DNA of 64,000 nucleotides, from positions 507,587 to 571,586 of the forward strand of contig CP096137.1 of assembly GCA_023213235.1 (NCBI GenBank), given 5' to 3'. This DNA is from Elusimicrobiota bacterium. GTDB taxonomy: Bacteria > Elusimicrobiota > Elusimicrobia > UBA1565 > UBA9628. Positions within the stretch are counted from its first letter, which is position 1. Each line of letters starts with the position of its first letter. This document shows positions 50,962-60,918 of the stretch, piece by piece. The notes under the pieces were generated by a model. That model saw only the letters and a list, made by a program, of their open reading frames with translations. It ran no database searches and was not told the DNA's origin. A program made the position numbers and the translations under genes.

Positions 50962-53900
50962 ATGAGCGCCCCGCGGCAAGGCCTGACGGTCGTCCACGGC
51001 CCCTTCGAGGCGCTCGAGGACGCCTTCGCCGCGCGCGTCCAAGAGCTCGCGCCGAAGGCGGGGACAAGCCGCTGCTCGTCGTGGCGCCCTCGCGCGTGCT
51101 CGCCGACCGGCTCGAGCGCCTGCTGACCGTCGAGAAGGGCCTCGCCCTGTTCGGCGTCCACTTCCACACGTTCCACTCGCTGGCCGCCGCCGTGGTGGAG
51201 GAGTCGGGGTTCCCGGACGCCGCGCTCGTCTCCGATCCCGTGTTCCACGACGCCGTCGTCGACCGCGTGCTCGACGCGGCGCCCTCCCTCGGCATCGGCC
51301 GCGCGTTCCGCTCGAAGGCGCTGGCCTCCTCCGTGCGCTCGTCGCTGCGCGACCTGATCGACGCCGGCGTGAACTCGCGGCAGATCGCCGAGCACTTCGG
51401 CTCGACCCTCATCCGCGACGAGGAGGAGGCCGCGCGCCTCAACGACCTGCTGGCGCTCCTCGCGCTGTACGAAAAAGAGCTCGGGCGTCTCGGCGTGCTC
51501 GCCCCGTCGGCGCTCGTGAAGGCCGCGGCGGAGGCGGCGCCGGGCTCGGCGCTGCTCTCGGGCTTCCGCGAGATCCACTACTACGGCTTCTACGATTTGA
51601 CCGGGCTGCAGCTCGACTTCTTCGAGGCGGTCACGTCGGCGCGGCCTTCGAGGCTGTACTTCCCGTACAGGAAAGGGCACCCGGCGTTTCGGTTCTCCGA
51701 CGAGCTCTTCGAGCAACGGCTATCAGGACGACCCGTCGAGGAAGTGAACGGCGGAAAAACGGCTTTGGGAGAATCACTGGAGGCACTGTTCGATCCGGCA
51801 CGGCCGCCGAGCATGGCCGATGGAACAATTCAACTTGTATCCGCCTCCGGCGCCCGCGACGAAGCCTGGGCCGCGGCCAAGGAGACCCTGCGCCTCCTGG
51901 AGGCGGGCGTCCCGGCGCACGAGATCGCGGTGATCGCGCGCTCGCTCGAGCCGTATCGCCCCGCGCTGGCCGAGGCGTTCGCCGCCGAGGGCCTGCCGCT
52001 GGACCTCTCCTGCGGCGAGCCCGTCCTGCGCCATCCCGCGGCCAAGGCCGCCCTCGACCTGCTCACCTTGAGCGAGCGCGACTTCCCGGCGCGCACGATC
52101 GAGGACCTCGCGGGCTCCCCGTACTTCTCGGCCGCGACGCCCAAGCGCGCCGCGCGCTGGCGGCGCCTCGTCGACGGCCTCGGCATCCGCGCCGGCTGGC
52201 TGCAGTGGCGCGGCAAGCTCGAGCCGCGCGTGGGCGCCGACGTGGAACTGCGCCCGCGCCGCGTCAAGGAGGGCCTCCCCGGCGAGGCGATCCCCGCCGA
52301 GGACGTCGGCGCGCTGTGGACCTTCGTGCTGGCGCTCAAGACCGCGCTCAACGCGCCGCCCGCCCAGTGGTCGGTCCGCGCCGAGCAGGCGCGGCGGATA
52401 TTGTCCGTTCACCTCGCGTTGCCTGAGAAGCCGACGCCCGCCGAGCGCGACGCGTTCGACGCGGTCGAGACGGCGCTGGCCGAACTCGCCGGCTTCGACC
52501 GGCTCGCCTCGGACTGCACGTGGGAGGCCTTCCTCGACGCCTTCGAGCGCAAGCTCACCCGCGCCGTGCGCGACGCCGGCAGCGGGAAGTTGAGTATCAG
52601 GGCTATGGATGCCATGGATGCTCGTGGGCACCGGTTCTCCGCCGTTGTTCTCATCGGCTTGAAGGAGAAGCTTTTTCCGAGACAGGTTCTCGAAGATCCG
52701 TTGCTGCGCGACGCCGCGAGAGCGGCCCTGCGCCACCCCGCCGGCTACTGGATCGGCCGCAAGGCCGCGGGCCACGAGGAAGAGCGCCTGCTGTTTTATC
52801 TGACGGTGTCCTCGGCCAAGGAGCGCCTCGTCCTCATCTACCCGCGCTCCGACGAGGCGGGCAAGGCCTCCGTGCCGTCGACGTACCTGCGCGAGCTGTG
52901 CCGCGCGGCGGGCCTGCCGGCCCCCGGCGAGGGCGACGAGCGCCGCGTCCCGCGCCAGCCGCTCGAGCGCCTGCGCGCGACGCCGCCGGAACTGCTGACC
53001 CCGCGCGAGGCCGCCATGCTGGCCGTCCTCCAAGGCGGCGCGCCCGATCCGGTCCTCGCCGCGGCCGACGCCTCGATCGCGCCGCTGGCCGAGGAGCTGC
53101 GCCGCGCCTCGGCGTTGAACGAGCGCGGCCTGCCGGGCGAGCACGACGGCTTGACCCGGCCGATCATGGCGGAGATCGAGAAGCTCAAGAAGTCCGGCCT
53201 CTCGCCGACGGCCCTCGACCTCTACGCGACGTGCCCGTTCCGCTTCTTCGCGGCGCGCGTGCTGGGCTTGGGTGAGAGGGAAGAAGCCTCGGACCGCGGC
53301 GAGCTGACGCCGCAGGCGCGGGGCACCGTCTACCACGCGGTCCTCGAGAAGTTCTACGCCTCGCTGACGCCCCTCGAGTGGTCGGGCTCCAAGGATTGGG
53401 GGCCGTCGTACGACGCGGCCGAGGAGTTCGTGTTCAAGCAGAACGACTGGAAGGCGCTCGGCATTTACCCGCTTCTGTGGGAGTCGGCCCGCCAGGACAT
53501 GGGCGCGCGCCTGCGCGAGTTTATTCAGTGGGACCTCGAACGTCTCAGGGCCTCCGGCCTCAAGCCGCGGCTCTACGAGACGGCGCTCAAGGGCTCGCCG
53601 CCGGAAGGCGCTCCGGGCGGAGTCCCGTGGAAGGGCGTGGCCGACCGCATCGACGCGTCCGCCGACGGCAAGACCTTCCACGTCGTCGACTACAAGACGC
53701 GCGCCGGCGCGCGTTGGAAGAAGCTCGCGGAGAAGGCGGCCGCGGGCGAGGTGCACCAGATCCCGTTCTACGCCGAGCTCGCGGGCGCCGCGATGGGGGC
53801 GGCGCGTCCTTCGGCGGCGCCGAGCTGCTGTTCCTCGAGGTCGAGGAGGGCGAGGAGCGCGTCGCCGCGCTGTCGGCCGAGGACTGGGGCCTGGCGCGCG

Positions 53901-54081
53901 GCCAGTTCCTGTCGATCCTGACCGAGCGCGTCGAGGCGATCGCCTCCGGCAAGTTCCCGATCCGTCCCGAGGACGGCGAGCGCGGGCACTGCTCCTGGTG
54001 CGAGTTCCCGACGGTGTGCCGCAAGGCGCACGGCCCGTGCGCGCGCGCGCCCTGCGCGTCAAGGTTCCCGGCGAGGCCTAG
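50962..54081 (+). CDS. addB: AddB-like helicase-nuclease subunit with Fe-S nuclease domain, apparent frameshifts
   Basis: About 1040 residues once bases are restored at 51060-51063, 53795-53799 and in the GC repeat near 54040. The N-terminus is a degenerate UvrD-like helicase without a clear Walker A. The C-terminus is a RecB-type nuclease: VVDYKTRAG (about residue 909) and QIPFYAELAG. Four cysteines for the iron-staple cluster are present: YATCPFRFFA near residue 757 and HCSWCEFPTVCRK at the end. With AddA (57027-60265) it processes DNA breaks for RecA. The two genes are not adjacent: four genes separate the subunits less usual than addBA. Confidence 0.83.
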
Positions 54082-54090
54082 GCGTGGGGC

Positions 54091-54119
54091 TTGACGCCTC
54101 CGCCGGGGCGTCCTACACT
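54091..54119 (+). promoter_or_regulatory. Leaderless promoter
   Basis: TTGACG (54091-54096), 17 bases, TACACT (54114-54119), six bases to ATG 54126. Confidence 0.75.
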
Positions 54120-54125
54120 GGCCCC

Positions 54126-54461
54126 ATGGCCGAGCGCGACTGCCCGAAGTGCCCGTTCTCGCCGATGACCGAGATCCAAACCGGGGATCTCGTCGTCGAC
54201 GAGTGCCCGCAGTGCAAGGGGCGCTGGTTCGACTTCGACGAGCTCGTCAAAAGCGTCGCCAATCCCGCCGCGTTCCAGGCCGTCGTCGCGAAGGGCCCGC
54301 TCAAGCCGAAGCCGGGCGAGGCGAAGTGCCCCGTGTGCCTCGAGAACATGATGAACGGCGGTTTCGGCAGCGAATTCCTGCGCGTGGATCAGTGCGCGGG
54401 GCACGGCTTCTGGCTCGACGAAGCCGAGCTGCGACTGCTCGACAAACTTCTGGCGAGCTAG
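54126..54461 (+). CDS. Protein with two TFIIB-type zinc ribbons
   Basis: The 111-residue protein contains two zf-TFIIB-type modules: CPKC ... DECPQCKGRWFDFDEL (residues 6-45) and CPVC ... DQCAGHGFWLDEAEL (75-105). In the second, one cysteine of the last pair is replaced by His. Such proteins are common and uncharacterised. The start was set by the promoter; an upstream in-frame ATG at 54084 would lie inside the promoter. The stop shares CTAG with the kinase gene. Confidence 0.85.
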   Translation: MAERDCPKCPFSPMTEIQTGDLVVDECPQCKGRWFDFDELVKSVANPAAFQAVVAKGPLKPKPGEAKCPVCLENMMNGGFGSEFLRVDQCAGHGFWLDEAELRLLDKLLAS

Positions 54462-55945
54462 GCGCGCAGGTCGGCGCCGCCGCCCTTGAAGGGCGGCAGC
54501 TGGAAGAAGAAGCGCGAGCCCTTGCCCGGCTCGCTCGTCAGCTCGAGGTCGGCGCCGTGCGCCTCGAGGATCATGCGCGAGAGCGCGAGGCCGACGCCGA
54601 AGCCCTTGGCCTCCTTCTTGCCCTCCTCGGCGCGGTAGAAGCCGGTGAAGATCTTCTCGCGCTCTTCGGGGGCGATGCCGATGCCCGTGTCGGCGACGAA
54701 GATCTCGACCTCGCCGCCATGGGCGCGCGCGCCCATGGTCACCGTGCCGCCCTCGTGGGTGTACTTGACCGCGTTCGTGAAGAGGTTGGCCACGACGAGG
54801 GACAGCGCGTCGGGGTCGCCGGCGCACGGAAGCTCGCAGTCCGGCGGGAGATCGAGAAGGGTCTTGAGCTTCTTGCGCGTCGCGAGGATCTCGAGGCGGG
54901 AGACGGCCCCTTTCAACAACGCGCACGCGTCGACGCGCTGGATATCGAGCGTGAACTTGCCCGACTCGAGGCGGCCCAGGTTGAGGAGGTTCGTCGCCAT
55001 CGTGGAGAGCGCCTTGATGTTGGCGGCGAGCATCTCGTGCCAGGGCGCGGCCTCGGCGGTCTCCGGCTCGTTTTCTTTGAGAAGCGCGTGCGCCGTGTGG
55101 ATGACGGCGAGCGCGTTGTTGAACTCGTGCGAGACGCCGGAGACGAGCTGGGACTTCAGCCGGCCGGCCTGGCGCTCGCGCTCGAACTGGGCGTTGAGCG
55201 CGTCGGCCATCGCGCGCATGCCGGCCAGGAGCTTGCGCACCTCGGGCGGGCCGTCGGGCATGTCGAGCGTCCACGGCTCGCCGAGCTTCCAGGCGGCGGT
55301 CTGCGCCTGCAGGCGGGCGACGGGCGACAGCACGATGCGCGAGACCAGCGCGGCGACGGCGAGGCTGCCGATGAGGCCGATCGCGAGGACGAACAGGAAG
55401 GTCGAGATCGCGGCGGCGCGGGTGGCCTGGCGCTGGGCGTCGAGGTGCTCGAAGGACAGGCGCCCGAAGTGCGACATGCGCTCGATGTGGCGGTCGACGG
55501 TCTCGTTGTCGAGCGCGAGGCGGATCGCCTCCTGCCGCGTGATGCCGCCGCGGGAGGCTTTGCGGAGGAAGTCGGCCTGCTCGGCGGCGTAGGCCGTGAA
55601 CTCGGCGCCGATCGCGTCCCATTCCGTCCGCTCCGAGGGGTCGTGGATGAGGATCGCGATGCGCGCATGGGTCTCGGCGAATTCGGCCGCGGCGGCGGCG
55701 CGGCGCTCGAGCCAGACGGGGTCCTTGGTGGTCAGGTAGTTGTCGGCGAAGGCGTCGACGCGGCGCAGCTGGTTGCGGTGAGCGGGGAGCTCGGTGAGGA
55801 CGACGAGTTGGTCGGCGAAGAGGCTTCCCAGCCGGTCCTCGGCCCGGCTGTGGGTGAGGTAGGAGACGGTCGAGAGGCCCGCGAAAACGCCGAGCGTGGT
55901 CGCCAGGACGGCGGTCAGGCGGGTCCGCAGGCTCCAATTTCTCAC
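54458..55945 (-). CDS. Orphan sensor histidine kinase
   Basis: A ~495-residue kinase. It has TM1 (about 10-30), a periplasmic four-helix sensor (35-180), TM2 (about 190-212), a HAMP-like region, then the dimerisation block SGVSHEFNNALAVIHTAHAL with the phospho-His. The ATPase domain has NLFTNAVKYTHEGG, VADTGIGIAPEE and GFGVGLALSR. No response regulator is adjacent. I chose GTG 55943-55945, six bases after CATGAT; TTG 55981 is a longer alternative. Confidence 0.9.
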   Translation of the reverse strand: MRNWSLRTRLTAVLATTLGVFAGLSTVSYLTHSRAEDRLGSLFADQLVVLTELPAHRNQLRRVDAFADNYLTTKDPVWLERRAAAAAEFAETHARIAILIHDPSERTEWDAIGAEFTAYAAEQADFLRKASRGGITRQEAIRLALDNETVDRHIERMSHFGRLSFEHLDAQRQATRAAAISTFLFVLAIGLIGSLAVAALVSRIVLSPVARLQAQTAAWKLGEPWTLDMPDGPPEVRKLLAGMRAMADALNAQFERERQAGRLKSQLVSGVSHEFNNALAVIHTAHALLKENEPETAEAAPWHEMLAANIKALSTMATNLLNLGRLESGKFTLDIQRVDACALLKGAVSRLEILATRKKLKTLLDLPPDCELPCAGDPDALSLVVANLFTNAVKYTHEGGTVTMGARAHGGEVEIFVADTGIGIAPEEREKIFTGFYRAEEGKKEAKGFGVGLALSRMILEAHGADLELTSEPGKGSRFFFQLPPFKGGGADLRA

Positions 55946-56057
55946 GCTTCCATCATGCGAATTTGAGGACGCCGGGCGCAATGACGACCGTTGGACCCAG
56001 TCGCGGGGGGACCCTTCGCCTCAGGCGGAAAACCACGCCGGTCTTTATACTGATGAC

Positions 56058-57011
56058 GTGAGGATTCGCCCGCTCTTATTGGCTCTTCTGCTCGCGGCTC
56101 CGGCCGCGGGCCAGGTGCGCGTCACGGTCCCCGCGATCGGCGGGGCCCCGGCCTTGGCGGTCGGACAGAGCGCCGCGACCCTCGCGGCGCCCTCCTTGGC
56201 GCCCCTGACGCCGGCGCTGTCTCTTTCGCCCGCCCTGGCGGCCTCCGCTGAATTCAAGCCGTCCGCGCTGATCCTGCCGGCCTCCATGACGCCCGCGCCG
56301 GCGGCGGCGACGCCGCTGCAGCGCTCGGGCGCCGGGGTCCAGCTCCTGCTCGACCTGGCGCGCACGCCCCAGGAGCGCGAGGCCGCGCAGTTCACGGGCG
56401 TGTTCGACGGGTCGAAGGCGCCGAAGGACGGCGCCCTGGTGACGCCGAACCTGGTCTACGACCGGCCTCAGCTCGGCCTGCCGATGATGCTCGCGGTCAC
56501 GCGCGACGCGGTGCACAAGCTCCTGCCCGCCCTGCGCGAGAGCGTCGCGCTCGGGAGCTGGAACGGTCCGCGCACGACGCTCGACGAGTCGTGCTGCGGC
56601 GACGCGGCGCCGAAGCTCGCGGCTTTGCTGCGCGCGAAGGGAGTTCCGGCCCGGCTCGTCGAGGCGGAGTTCCACTATTACGTGATGATCGAGACGCCGG
56701 AGGCGCAGATCATCGTCGATCCGACGATCCGGCAGTTCTTCGGCAAGAAGCAGGCGCCGCGCGGAATCCCGGACGTGTTCGTCGGGACGACCGGCGACCT
56801 CAACGAGCTCTTCGAGCACTACCGCGGCGCCAAGACGACGAAGTACGGTCCGCTGCGGATCTACTTCGCCGACGCCTACGTGCGGGAGGCCCAGCTTCTC
56901 AAGGTGGAGCAGGACATCCACCGCGGCGGCCCGCGCGACCTCGAGCCGCTGCGGCGCGAGCTCGGCTATCCGCCGCCGCCGCCCGCGCGCCCCAAGCTGA
57001 TCGTCCCGTAA
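56058..57011 (+). CDS. Secreted transglutaminase-like protein
   Basis: The 317-residue protein has a signal peptide and an Ala/Pro-rich N-terminal third (ALSLSPALAASAEFKPSA). The C-terminal part has a transglutaminase/papain-like triad: Cys in TLDESCCGDAAPKLAALLRA, His in EAEFHYYVMI, Asp in IIVDPTIRQFF. It may be a peptidase or transglutaminase acting outside the cell. GTG 56058 is six bases after TATACT. It lies 15 bases before addA. The family is recognised only at the triad level. Confidence 0.7.
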   Translation: MRIRPLLLALLLAAPAAGQVRVTVPAIGGAPALAVGQSAATLAAPSLAPLTPALSLSPALAASAEFKPSALILPASMTPAPAAATPLQRSGAGVQLLLDLARTPQEREAAQFTGVFDGSKAPKDGALVTPNLVYDRPQLGLPMMLAVTRDAVHKLLPALRESVALGSWNGPRTTLDESCCGDAAPKLAALLRAKGVPARLVEAEFHYYVMIETPEAQIIVDPTIRQFFGKKQAPRGIPDVFVGTTGDLNELFEHYRGAKTTKYGPLRIYFADAYVREAQLLKVEQDIHRGGPRDLEPLRRELGYPPPPPARPKLIVP

Positions 57012-57026
57012 TCGTATAATCGGGCC

Positions 57027-60000
57027 GTGGATGCCCCCGACAAGGAAGACCGCGACCGCGCGCGCCTGAGCCTCGAGGCCAGCGTCGTCGTCGAGGCCGG
57101 GGCGGGCACCGGCAAGACGACGCTGCTCACCGACCGCATTCTCTTCCTCGTGCTCGCCGGGCCCAAGCCCGCGAAGGTCGAGGAGGTCGTGGCTCTCACG
57201 TTCACAGAGAAGGCGGCCGGCGAGATCAAGGTTCGCCTCTCCGAGCGCCTGGCCGAGCTCGCCGCGCGCCTGTCGGGCGGACTCCTCAGCGAGGAGGCCC
57301 GCGCGCGCGCCGAGCGGACGCTCGGCGAGCTCGAGACCCGCTTCAAGACGCCGCCGGCCGCCGCGCTCGAGCGGGCGCGCGCCGCGCTCGAGGACCTCGA
57401 CAAGGCGCCGATCGGCACGATCCACTCGTTCTGCTCGCAGCTGCTGCGCCTCTACCCCGTCGAGGCCGGCGTCGATCCCGCGTTCCGCGTCGACGACGGC
57501 GAGGGGTTCTCCGAGCTGTTCGCCTCCGAGTGGGCGAAGTGGCTCGACGACGAGCTCGGCGAGCGCCCGCCGCGCCGCGCGCGCTGGCTCGAGCTATTGA
57601 AGGAGGTCGGCCTGGAGGAACTCGAGGCCCTCGCGCGCGAGCTCGGCGCGGAGAAGCTGCCGCCCGAGGCCGTCGGCGCGCCCGATCCGGCCGCCGCGCG
57701 CGAGCTTCGCGCGCTCGCGGACCGCGCGGCGGCCCTGCCCGCCGGAAAGCCGAAGCCGAAGGGCGGGATCCTGGACGCTCTCGCGGAGGCCGAGCGGCGC
57801 CTGCGCGCCGCCGCGGACGCCGCGGAGGCGGAGGAGCCCCCGCTGTCCGCCGCCGAGCCGCCGGAGCCGCGGACGGCGAAGTGGCCGAAGGCGTGGGAGG
57901 AGGACGCGGCCGGCGCCGAGGAATACGAGCGGATCATGGCCGTCGCCGCGGCCGCGTCGCCGCGGGGCGAGGCGGTCGCGCGCCGCGCGGCGCGCCTGCT
58001 GGCGCCGTTCGCGGCGCGCCTGCGGCGCGAGTACGCGCGGCGCGGCTGGGTTTCCTTCGACGGCCTCCTGCTCAGGGCGCGGGACCTCGTGCGCGACGCC
58101 GCGCGTCCCCGGGAGGAGCTCAAGCGCCGCTTCGCGGCGATCCTCGTCGACGAGTTCCAGGACACCGATCCTCTCCAGGGCGAGCTGCTGCTGTACCTGT
58201 CGGAGGCGCCCGGCCGCGCGGCGCGCTCGTGGACCGAGGTCGTGCCCGCGCCGGGGCGGCTGTTCGTCGTCGGCGACCCGAAGCAGTCGATCTACCGCTT
58301 CCGCGGCGCCGACATCGCGGCCTACGAGGGCTTCATCGGCCGCCTGCGCGCGGGCGGGGCGCTCGCCTGCGACCTGACGGCGAACTTCCGCTCGGTCCCC
58401 GGCGTCGTGGGCCCGGTCAACGACGTGTTCTCGCTCGCGATGAAGGCCGAACCCGGCGCGCAGCCCGGCTACAAGGCGATCCGCCCGGCCAAGGCCGCGC
58501 TCGAGGGCCCGGGGGTCCAGGCGGCCGTCATCACGAGCCCCGGGGGAACGGCCGACGCCGCGGCCTGCCAGCGCACCGAGGCCGCCTGGGTCGCGGGACG
58601 CATCCTCTCCGGAAAGCGTCCGCTCAAGGACTACGCGGTGCTGCTGCGCTCCTCGTCGGCCCTGCCCGCCTTCCTCGACGCCTTCAAGCGCGCCGGCATC
58701 CCGTACGCCGTCGAGATCGAGCGGCACTTCTACGGCGCGCCCGAGGTGGGGGACTTGCTCAACCTTCTGCGGGCCTTGGACGATCCCGACGACCGCGCGG
58801 CGCTGGCCGGCCTGCTGCGCTCCCCGCTCGCCGCGCTCAGCGACGACGCGCTGCTGTGCCTCGCGCGCGCCGGCGCCCTCGACTACCGCAAGGATCCGCC
58901 GCCGAAGGCGTTGGCGGAATCCGACCGCGCGGCCGCGGCCCGCCTCTTCGAGACCCTGCGCTCGCTGCGCTCGCGCGCGGGCCGCTCGCCTCTGGGCGAG
59001 CTCGTCGCCGCGGCGCTGTCGGAGTCGCGGCTGCCGGAGCTCGCCGCGCGCGCCTATCACGGCCAGCAGACGACGTCGAACCTGCTCAAGCTGCAGCGCC
59101 TGGCGGCCGAGGCCTCGGAGTCGCGAGGCGCGACGCTCAAGGACTTCGTCGCCGAGGTGCGCGAGAGCGCGCGCGAGTCGCGCCGCGAGGGCGAGAGCCC
59201 CCTGGCCGACGAGCGGCTCGAGGCCGTCCGCATCATGAGCGTCCACAAGTCCAAGGGCCTCGAGTTCCCGGTGGTCTTCGCGGCGAATCTCTCCGCGCGC
59301 CCGGCGCCGGGGACGCCCGCTTCCGCGCGTCTCGATTGGGCGACCGGGAAGGCGGCTCTGCGCGTGGGCAAGGCCGTCTCGGCGGCGGCCGCGCTGTCGG
59401 CTTCGCGCGAGAAGCGGCTCGAGCGGCGCGAGTCCGTGCGCCTCCTCTACGTCGCGATGACGCGCGCCAAGGAGAGCCTGTTCCTGCTCGGCCGGGAGAA
59501 GCCGGAGTCGGGGTCGCTGTCGTCGCACCTCGACCTGGCGGGCGCCTGGCCGGCGGGCGGCGTCCCGCGCGGGCTGCCGGCCCTGTTCATCGAGGCCGGC
59601 AAGGCCGGGGAGCACGAGGCCCCGCCCGCCGCGGGGGCGCCCCCGCCGCCGACGCGGCGGCCACGGCGGCGGCGTGGGCCGCGCGCGAGGCGCGTCTGGC
59701 GGGGACGGGCCTTCCCCGGTCGCGCTCGGCGACGGCCTATCTCCACGAGACGCCGAAGAAGCCGGCGCCGCCCGACGAGGCGCCGGGCTCCTGGGCCGGC
59801 GCGGAGACGGGGCAGCTGTGCCACCTGGTTCTGCAGGGCTGGGATTTTAAGAAGAACGGAGACGTTCCCACGGCGTGCAGGAACGCGCGGACCTTGCTCG
59901 AGCGGCGCTCGCCGGGGCCGCGCTGGAAGGCGGCGGAAGCGGAGGCCGCGTCGGTGCTGGCGGGCTTCCTCGCCTCGGAGGCCGCGCGCGAGCTCGCGCG

Positions 60001-60265
60001 CGCCGAGATTCTCGGGCGCGAGACGCCCTTCGCCCGCGCGGACGGCCCGACCGTCGTGCGCGGCGCCGCCGACCTCGTCTACCGCCTCGACGGCCGCCTG
60101 GTCGTCGCCGACTTCAAGAGCGAGAAGGCCGATGAAAAGAGCGCCGCCCGCCTCCGCGAGAGATACGCGGCCCAGGGGGCCGCGTACCTCGACGCGGTGA
60201 GGCGGGCGTGGGGGGAAGAGGCCGAGTTCCGGCTCCTCTTCCTGCGAAACCCCTCGCTCGGGTAA
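57027..60265 (+). CDS. addA: AddA-like helicase-nuclease subunit, one apparent frameshift
   Basis: About 1079 residues with one base added at 59633-59644. UvrD helicase motifs are complete: Walker A GAGTGKTTLL, ALTFTEKAAGEIK, DEFQDTDPLQ, VGDPKQSIYRFRGAD, NFRSVPGVV, IMSVHKSKGLEFPVV and LLYVAMTRAKESL. The C-terminal nuclease has HLVLQGWDF, GAADLVYRLDG, VVADFKSEKAD and YAAQGAAYL. It works with AddB (50962-54081) in recombination repair. GTG start six bases after a perfect TATAAT (57015-57020). Confidence 0.88.
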
Positions 60266-60266
60266 G

Positions 60267-60836
60267 CTACTTCGTTCCGAGTCCGCGCTTGATGCGGCGC
60301 GCGTGCTCGAGGTGCGCCTCGACGACGGGGCGGGTGTCCTGCACGTGCGTCGCCAGGGCCGCGGTCTTGGCCGCGGGGGCGAGCTTCTTGTCGATCTTCT
60401 CGAGCAGCCCGTTGTGGCCGTCGACCATCGCGCCGATGTAAGCGCGGTCGAAGTCGGAGCCTTCGGCGCGGTCGAGCTTGCGCGAAATCCCGAGATGCTT
60501 GTCCCGGAGCTTGTTGCTCAGCTCCCCGTTGGCGGGCTGGATGCCGATCTCGCCGAGCTTGCGCCGGTTCTCTCCGTGATCGACGATCATCTGGCGCGCG
60601 AAGGCGAGGACCTCCTCGTTCTTCGACTTCTCGACGGCCTTCTGCGCGAAGGCGATCTCGTCCTGATTGACGAGGTCGAGCACGGCGACGGCCTCCGCCT
60701 CGGAGATGCCGGCGACGGGCGGGTTGGCGAGGTGGGTCGTCCGGTGCTTGTCTCCGGGCGCCTCGGCGGTGGGGTGCTGGGCGAAAGAGGGGACGGTCAG
60801 GGCCGCGCAGAACGCGGCGAGAAAGATGGTCTTCAT
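60267..60836 (-). CDS. DUF4142 secreted protein
   Basis: ATG 60834-60836 (MKTIFLAAFCAALTVPSFA) gives a signal peptide and a 189-residue product. The helical body (QDEIAFAQKAVEKSKNEEVL; AFARQMIVDHGENRRKLGEI; HNGLLEKIDKKL) is a DUF4142 domain, a ferritin-like four-helix bundle of unknown role. A small hairpin (TCCTGCTC/GAGCAGGA) in the leader includes part of the AGGAG site. It ends one base from the convergent addA gene. Confidence 0.85.
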   Translation of the reverse strand: MKTIFLAAFCAALTVPSFAQHPTAEAPGDKHRTTHLANPPVAGISEAEAVAVLDLVNQDEIAFAQKAVEKSKNEEVLAFARQMIVDHGENRRKLGEIGIQPANGELSNKLRDKHLGISRKLDRAEGSDFDRAYIGAMVDGHNGLLEKIDKKLAPAAKTAALATHVQDTRPVVEAHLEHARRIKRGLGTK

Positions 60837-60918
60837 GGGATTCTCCTGCTCTCTCGAGCAGGACAAGGATAACTCTCGCGAGGCCGGACTCCCATGATGA
60901 GCCCGTCTCGAATTCGTC

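Noticed and set aside
57594-59615. 673-residue open frame on the minus strand
   Set aside because: Shadow of addA; composition only, with no motif.
50962-60265. addB and addA as one adjacent operon
   Set aside because: The zinc ribbon, kinase and transglutaminase-like genes lie between them, and the kinase is on the opposite strand.
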